From the NCBI GenBank assembly GCA_018268755.1, contig JAFDVW010000011.1, forward strand, positions 24,343 through 88,342: a stretch of DNA of 64,000 nucleotides, read 5' to 3'. Within the stretch, counting starts at the first letter, position 1; the number at the start of each line of letters is the position of its first letter. Positions 59,234 through 64,000 of this stretch are shown piece by piece. The stretch comes from Acidobacteriota bacterium. Lineage in GTDB: Bacteria; Acidobacteriota; Terriglobia; Terriglobales; Acidobacteriaceae. The notes beneath the pieces were generated by a model that had not been told where the DNA came from, did no database searches, and saw only the letters and a program-made list of their open reading frames with translations. The position numbers and the translations under genes were made by a program.

Positions 59234-59256
59234 GGGCTTGTTTTCCGGAGAGCCGT

Positions 59257-60189
59257 CTGAAAACTATTTCTCTTATCGACACCAGTTTTGGGACCTGGAA
59301 CCTAGGTGATGAAATCATCATGCAGGCCGTGAACGATGTCGTTCACCAGATCTTTCCCGACGCCGAAGTGTTTCGCCTGCCCAGCCACGAGGCCCTCAGC
59401 CGCCGCTCCTATTACTTCCTGCGGCAAAGCGACCTCTGTCTGATCGGGGGCACCAATATTCTGGCTTCCAAGGGATGGCGGCTGCGCTGGTACGACGGGA
59501 TATTTCTCAAGGATGCCGTCTGCCTGGGTGTGACCTGGGGCGGAACCCAGCCTCGGGCGAATTTTAAAGACCGCTTTTTGCTCCGCCATCTTCTGGATAC
59601 CGGCAAGACCCACTCTGTGCGCGACAACTACACCAGGCGTCTGCTCCAGGAAGTCGGGCTGTCCAGCGTTTCTACGTCCTGCCCCACGATGTGGAAACTT
59701 ACTCCCGAGCACTGCGCGGCCATTCCTCGCGTTCCTGCCAAAACGGTGGTCTTTACGCTGACGGCTTATCGCCGCGATGAGGCCGCCGATCGGACCATGA
59801 TTGCCACGCTGAAGCGGCACTATCAGGTCTTGTATTTCTTTCCCCAAATGCACGGCGACTACCAATACTTCCAGCAAATGAATATCGGCGGGGTCCGCGT
59901 GCTGGGCGCTAATCTGCGCTCCTACGACCAATTTCTGGCGCAGGAGAACTGCGATTATGTGGGCAGCCGGCTGCACGGAGGAATTCGCGCCCTGCAATTC
60001 GGGAAACGCGCCCTGATCATCGGCATCGATCACCGCAGCCAGGAAATCAGCCGCGACACCGGCCTGCCGGTGCTGGCGCGCGCGCAAACCAAAGATCTGG
60101 ACGCCTGGATCGCCGGCGGCGGTCCGACCACGCTCAACCTGCCCTGGGACGAAATAGCCAACTGGAAAACATGCATACAACGGCAATAA
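59257..60189 (+). CDS. Polysaccharide pyruvyltransferase-family protein, CTG start
   Basis: The protein has about 310 residues. The first in-frame ATG (59320) falls inside the conserved N-terminal motif FGTWNLGDEIIMQA, so it is too late. The best start is the CTG at 59257, which has GGAG six bases upstream (59247-59250) and leads straight into KTISLIDTSFGTWNLGDE. No in-frame ATG, GTG or TTG exists between the previous stop and that motif. The rest is a typical family fold (LIGGTNILASKGW, SVRDNYTRRLL, YVGSRLHGGIRAL). It would add a pyruvate ketal or similar group to the polymer. It overlaps the methyltransferase gene by 19 bp. Confidence 0.85.
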   Translation: MKTISLIDTSFGTWNLGDEIIMQAVNDVVHQIFPDAEVFRLPSHEALSRRSYYFLRQSDLCLIGGTNILASKGWRLRWYDGIFLKDAVCLGVTWGGTQPRANFKDRFLLRHLLDTGKTHSVRDNYTRRLLQEVGLSSVSTSCPTMWKLTPEHCAAIPRVPAKTVVFTLTAYRRDEAADRTMIATLKRHYQVLYFFPQMHGDYQYFQQMNIGGVRVLGANLRSYDQFLAQENCDYVGSRLHGGIRALQFGKRALIIGIDHRSQEISRDTGLPVLARAQTKDLDAWIAGGGPTTLNLPWDEIANWKTCIQRQ

Positions 60190-60944
60190 GCGCGGAGCTG
60201 GCGTCCCGGCCCACTCCCATGACGGTGACCTTTCGCGATGTCGCGGAATTCGAGGGCTGGGACAAATTTCCCGGCTTCATCGAACAAGTCATCGCCCGCC
60301 ACGCTCTGCGCCGCGTCTGCGAAGTGGGGGCCGGCGCTAATCCGGCGTTGAGCCCGGATGTCGTCCGCCGCTATGGGCTTTACTACCGGGCCACCGACGA
60401 ATCTTCCAGTGAAATGCAGAAGTCGGGAATGGCGGAAACTGCCGTCTGCGATGTGTGCCAGCAAGACGCTGCCATTCCCGGCGCTCCCTATGACCTGATT
60501 TTCAGCCGCATGACCGCCGAGCACTTCCGCGATTCAGCCAGCGCCTTTCGCAACATGCTGCGTGCGCTCGCGCCCGGCGGCTTGTCCGTGCACTGCTTCG
60601 CCACGTTTTACACGCTGCCTTTCGTCCTGAACCGCGTGCTCTCGGATGGCCTGGCGCACTTCCTGTATGAGCGCTTTGCCCTGCGGGACCGTGAAAAGCA
60701 CGACAAATTCAAGGCCTACTATTCGCGCTGCCGGGGACCCCGGGCGGGGCAAATCCGATTCTTGCAGGAGATCGGCTACGAAGTGCTCGAGTACCGCGCG
60801 CATTTTGGGCACAACTACTATGCGCCCAGGCTCCCGCTGTTGCATGCGTTGCATCGGGCGAAGACCAATCTACTACTGCGAATGCCGCTCCCGCTCTTCA
60901 CCAGCTACGCCACCATTATTTTGCGCCGTCCCCGCCACGCCTAG
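60171..60944 (+). CDS. SAM-dependent methyltransferase (class I)
   Basis: The protein has 257 residues, starting 19 bp before the end of the previous gene. The SAM-binding motif CEVGAGANPAL (about 49-60) is followed by YRATDESSSEM, YDLIFSRMTAEHF and ALAPGGLSVHCFATF, the usual order of class I motifs. A C-terminal region (about 150-257) is extended and may bind the acceptor. In polysaccharide loci such enzymes O-methylate a sugar or cap the chain end. No signal peptide or membrane helix is present. The acceptor is unknown. Confidence 0.87.
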   Translation: MHTTAISAELASRPTPMTVTFRDVAEFEGWDKFPGFIEQVIARHALRRVCEVGAGANPALSPDVVRRYGLYYRATDESSSEMQKSGMAETAVCDVCQQDAAIPGAPYDLIFSRMTAEHFRDSASAFRNMLRALAPGGLSVHCFATFYTLPFVLNRVLSDGLAHFLYERFALRDREKHDKFKAYYSRCRGPRAGQIRFLQEIGYEVLEYRAHFGHNYYAPRLPLLHALHRAKTNLLLRMPLPLFTSYATIILRRPRHA

Positions 60945-60963
60945 TACCAAGAGATTTCTGGAA

Positions 60964-62094
60964 ATGAAGCCATTGCGAATCAGCTTTCTTCTTCCCGGCC
61001 CCGGCCGCACGCCGACCGGCGGCGGAAAAGTGGTGTTTGAATATGCCAACCACCTGGCGCGGCGGGGATATCAGGTGCAGTTGGTCTATCCCGCCTGGAA
61101 CTCCGCGCGCTCCATGCCGATGCGCGCCATCAAAGGCACGGCATCGTACCTGGTGCGCAGCCTGGACCGCTGTTTCGGGCCCGAGCGTTGGTTTCCTCTC
61201 GACGATTCCATCCGCTCCTTCTGGGTGCCAACGCTGGCCGCTCGCTTCGTACCCGATGCCGATGTGGTCATTGCCACCGCATGGGTAACGGCGGAGTGGC
61301 TCACCCAATATCCCGCGGGCAAGGGGAAGAAGTTTTATCTGATCCAGAGCTGGGAGACCTGGGACGGCCCGGAGAAACGAATCCGCGCCACCTGGACCGC
61401 GCCGCTGCACAAGATTGTCATCGCCCGCTGGCTGCAGGAACTCGCCCATGCCATGGGCGAAGAGTGCGCTTACATCCCCAATGGCCTGGATTTTGCTCGC
61501 TTCGGATTGGACACGCCGGTGGAACAACGCGATCCCAAACGCCTGATGATGCTGTATCACTCCCATCCGGTCAAAGGATCGGCGGACGGTTTGGCCGCGC
61601 TGGCCTTGATCAAAAGAGAAGTGCCCGACGTGCGGGTCACGCTGTTCGGCACGCCCGAGGCGCATCTGCCGTCCTGGGTCGAATACCGCCGCTTGCCCAG
61701 CCAGCAGGAGTTGCGTGCCTGCTACAACAAGGCTTCCATTTTTCTCTCTCCTTCCCGCACGGAAGGCTGGCCTTTGCCCCCAGCTGAAGCCATGTTGTGT
61801 GGGGCGGCGCTGGTGGCCACCGACATCGGCGGCCATCGCGAATACGCCGTGCACCAGCAGACCGCATTGTTGAGTCCGGCGAAATCTCCGGAGAAGCTGG
61901 CGGAAAACGCGTTGCGTCTCATGCGCCAGCCGGAACTGCGGCAGCAAATTGCCCGGCAGGGCAACGCCCGCATCCGTCAATTCACCTGGCAAAGGGCGGT
62001 GGACTCACTGGAAGGGCTTCTGGTCCCAGGTTTGCCGCAGCACCGTCCGGCGCCGGACGAATCCCTCTGTGCCGGAGTGGCCGGGAGCTTTTAG
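60964..62094 (+). CDS. GT4-family glycosyltransferase
   Basis: The protein has 376 residues from the ATG at 60964 (MKPLRISFLLPGPGRTPTGG), 19 bp after the methyltransferase stop. The GT-B N-terminal domain has TGGGKVVFEYANHLARRGY; the C-terminal domain has CAYIPNGLDFARFG, YHSHPVKGSADGLAALAL and the donor motif RTEGWPLPPAEAM (E-x7-E). It is a retaining enzyme likely adding one sugar of the repeat unit. It lies between the methyltransferase and the polymerase genes in one unit. The donor sugar is unknown. Confidence 0.9.
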   Translation: MKPLRISFLLPGPGRTPTGGGKVVFEYANHLARRGYQVQLVYPAWNSARSMPMRAIKGTASYLVRSLDRCFGPERWFPLDDSIRSFWVPTLAARFVPDADVVIATAWVTAEWLTQYPAGKGKKFYLIQSWETWDGPEKRIRATWTAPLHKIVIARWLQELAHAMGEECAYIPNGLDFARFGLDTPVEQRDPKRLMMLYHSHPVKGSADGLAALALIKREVPDVRVTLFGTPEAHLPSWVEYRRLPSQQELRACYNKASIFLSPSRTEGWPLPPAEAMLCGAALVATDIGGHREYAVHQQTALLSPAKSPEKLAENALRLMRQPELRQQIARQGNARIRQFTWQRAVDSLEGLLVPGLPQHRPAPDESLCAGVAGSF

Positions 62095-62117
62095 CCGCTC
62101 AGCTGGACGGCACGGCC

Positions 62118-63476
62118 ATGGCTTATCGCATGCAGCAAGATTATCCAACTTGGGAGAGTCTGCATCCGGAGAGCAGTTTCCTGGGCAGCCTGGCCCTGTG
62201 GGCGATGCTCGCCTGCATCATCAATTGCGCCCTTCCGGAAATCCAGATGCTGCTGACCGGGGGAAGCGTGCCCCTGCCACAGGCGATCGTAAAAACGGCG
62301 TGCTTCAGTTTTCTGATCGCGCTCCTGATGCTGTATCGCACCCTGGATCTGTCGTCTTTCCCGACCACCGTGTGGTTTGTGGCTATGGGATATCTGGCGC
62401 TGGCGTTTCCCTATTTGTGGTTCGCGCAATACAAGCAGCCCGCGGAAATCCTGCTGGCCTACAACGCTTACTATTGTCCGCTGATTTTTGCGCCGGTGGC
62501 CACCGCCCTGCGCGGTAAAGTCTCCGAACGCACCGCACTGCGCATCTTCCTGGCGACCTTTGCGGTTTGCGCGCTGTTGGGATGGGTGCAGTTCATTCTG
62601 CAAGACACCGTTGTGCCCATGGTCAGCGATGACGGCAATTTCAAGATCATGGCCAGCAACTGGCAGGAGGCGGGAGAGTCGCTGGTGCTGCGCGCTTCCA
62701 GCTTCTTCGGCTCCGCGCAAGAGTATGGCAGCTTTGCCGTGCTGATGGCGGCGGTGGGCATCGCCATGTGTCGCGAACGCCATAGCTGGAAGCGCGGCGT
62801 CCTGCTTTATTTGGCGGCCGCCGCTACCTGCTATACCACGCTGACCCGCGTGGTCTACCTGCAATTCGTGGTTGCGACCATCGTGGCGCTCATCCTGACC
62901 TTTGGGCGGAAGCCGAAGCGCGCGGCCTGGCAGCCGCTGGTCGCTTTAGGCCTCGGCTGGTTGATCGCCTTCAGCGGAATCGCCACCCTATTCAGCCAGG
63001 GCAGTGGCCTTTCCAATAGTGCATCGCTGGAAATGCGCGTGCAACAGTGGGCCATGTATGCCTCCAACTTTTTCCATGCGTCGATCTGGCAACAGCTTTT
63101 TGGTTTCGGCTTCTGTCAGGCGGACAAGCCGTTGATGATCGCACGTCAGGCGGGGGGCGCCAGCATATTGGTCGACAATATTTATCTCGCCCTCACCCTT
63201 CATATCGGGGTGGTGGGCATGCTCCTGATCACTGCGCTGTTGTGGGCCATGTGGCGTTCTCTGCGCCTGGACGCAGTCCTGCGGCCCACCCCGGTCCTCA
63301 TCGGTATTGCCAGCTTTTATGCCACCTTTGCTATGACCGGCATGTTTAATGTGCAGCCCGCCAACTATGGGTTTTGGTTCCTGATCGGCACCATCGTCTC
63401 CCGCCGCGGCAGCGAAGTTGTCGAGGAAGAGCTGGAGTGGTCGAGCGACGTGGCTCCCGCCCTGGGGCGGGGGTGA
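62118..63476 (+). CDS. Wzy/O-antigen-ligase-like polysaccharide polymerase
   Basis: The protein has 452 residues from the ATG at 62118 (MAYRMQQDYPTWES); the frame is open upstream, so an earlier start cannot be excluded. About eleven or twelve membrane helices are separated by a large periplasmic loop late in the sequence (region YASNFFHASIWQQLFGFGFC), the topology of Wzy polymerases and WaaL ligases. It would polymerise flipped repeat units on the periplasmic side. Its stop comes 14 bp before the next start codon. Sequence alone does not separate polymerase from ligase; the locus favours polymerase. Confidence 0.82.
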   Translation: MAYRMQQDYPTWESLHPESSFLGSLALWAMLACIINCALPEIQMLLTGGSVPLPQAIVKTACFSFLIALLMLYRTLDLSSFPTTVWFVAMGYLALAFPYLWFAQYKQPAEILLAYNAYYCPLIFAPVATALRGKVSERTALRIFLATFAVCALLGWVQFILQDTVVPMVSDDGNFKIMASNWQEAGESLVLRASSFFGSAQEYGSFAVLMAAVGIAMCRERHSWKRGVLLYLAAAATCYTTLTRVVYLQFVVATIVALILTFGRKPKRAAWQPLVALGLGWLIAFSGIATLFSQGSGLSNSASLEMRVQQWAMYASNFFHASIWQQLFGFGFCQADKPLMIARQAGGASILVDNIYLALTLHIGVVGMLLITALLWAMWRSLRLDAVLRPTPVLIGIASFYATFAMTGMFNVQPANYGFWFLIGTIVSRRGSEVVEEELEWSSDVAPALGRG

Positions 63477-63490
63477 AGTGGAGAAGAGTC

Positions 63491-64000
63491 GTGAGGACCA
63501 TAGGTTTGGGTTGGCTGACGGCGCTGGCCTTCGGGCTTCTGGGCCTGGCCGCACCCGCCGGACAGGGAAGTTCGGCGGTAGTTCGTTTCCTGACGGCGGT
63601 CCCGCAGGCGGCGAAAGCGGAGCCGCCGGTGCAAGTTGTCCGCGCCGGCGAAGTGAACGGCGTCGTCAATCCTGTGTTGTATCCCGGCAGCGACCTGGGG
63701 GCGAAAATCAACGCGGTGTTTGCGGCGGGAGACCATTGCGCTGAAGTGCGAATTCCGCCCGGCAAATACACCTACTCGACCTCTATTCGCATGACACGGG
63801 CCTGCCAGAGCCTCTACGGCGCAGGCTCGGCGCTGACCATCCTGGAATTTACCGGCGGCGGCGACGCTATTCTGTGGCAGATGCAGCCTTACACCATTCA
63901 AAAGGCCGGCACACTGAAAGGCTTGACCCTGAAGGGGCCGGGGGCCGGCGCCGGCAACGGAATTCGCTCGGGCACGCTGGTGGGTGCAACCTTTGAAGAC
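63491..64000 (+). CDS. Secreted beta-helix (pectate-lyase-superfamily) protein, N-terminal part
   Basis: The gene is cut by the right window edge after 170 codons. The GTG at 63491 has GGAG seven bases upstream; a GTG at 63473 overlapping the previous stop is an alternative. A signal peptide (about 1-24) is followed by PVLYPGSDLGAKINAVFAAG, then RIPPGKYTYSTSIRM and LYGAGSALTILEFTG. This is the start of a right-handed beta-helix of the pectate-lyase/GH28-related superfamily. In polysaccharide loci such proteins are lyases or depolymerases acting on the polymer or as surface structures. The catalytic part lies outside the window. Confidence 0.8.
   Translation, partial: MRTIGLGWLTALAFGLLGLAAPAGQGSSAVVRFLTAVPQAAKAEPPVQVVRAGEVNGVVNPVLYPGSDLGAKINAVFAAGDHCAEVRIPPGKYTYSTSIRMTRACQSLYGAGSALTILEFTGGGDAILWQMQPYTIQKAGTLKGLTLKGPGAGAGNGIRSGTLVGATFED

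Overview
The window looks like about 64 kb of a GC-rich Acidobacteriota chromosome. The inference rests on Oar-like TonB receptors with an N-terminal carboxypeptidase-regulatory domain, Tat-exported sugar enzymes, a DUF2934-HSP20 protein, multihaem cytochromes and abundant catabolic regulators. I saw no rRNA, tRNA, insertion sequence, phage gene or CRISPR array. The left and right ends cut through genes.

Left third (1-17.5 kb): an anaerobic energy and stress region. It carries the start of a pyruvate:ferredoxin oxidoreductase, an ADP-forming acyl-CoA synthetase fused to a GNAT acetyltransferase, a tandem universal stress protein, a small heat-shock protein, an OsmC-like protein, TonB and a Crp/Fnr-family regulator. 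These are followed by a five-gene operon read leftwards: a decahaem MtrA/DmsE-type cytochrome, an MtrB/PioB-type outer-membrane barrel, a monohaem cytochrome c, an 11-haem cytochrome c/cytochrome b fusion (CbcL-like) and a seven-haem NapC/NirT cytochrome (ImcH-like). Together they form a candidate quinone-to-cell-surface electron conduit with 29 c-haem motifs. Five near-identical palindromes (TGTGA-N6-TCACA) precede five transcription units here. They fit the recognition helix (RETVSR) of the Crp/Fnr protein encoded beside them, which suggests a local anaerobic regulon.

Middle (17.8-47.6 kb): carbohydrate catabolism. One group has two divergently read Tat-exported proteins (a DegT aminotransferase and a sugar isomerase), a Gfo/Idh/MocA oxidoreductase, a RhaT-like carrier and a ceramidase-like hydrolase. 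A second handles amino sugars: a PIG-L deacetylase, a GH20 hexosaminidase and an HGSNAT-like acetyltransferase beside a TonB receptor and a TPR protein. Then come an APC permease, a ROK regulator, a second DegT aminotransferase and L-rhamnose mutarotase. Last is a TonB receptor-sugar carrier-ribokinase operon whose promoter holds a perfect LacI-type palindrome, with the LacI gene and an FGE-domain lipoprotein upstream.

Right third (47.6-64 kb): an exopolysaccharide locus read rightwards. A long structured leader with hairpins and an imperfect direct repeat precedes a NusG-like UpxY antiterminator, then Wzc-type kinase, Wza-type export protein, initiating phosphoglycosyltransferase, a nucleotidyltransferase with a degenerate active-site loop, a flippase-GT2 fusion, a pyruvyltransferase that appears to start at CTG, a methyltransferase, two GT4 enzymes, a Wzy-like polymerase and a secreted beta-helix protein cut by the window end. 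Two proteins of unknown function lie inside this run.
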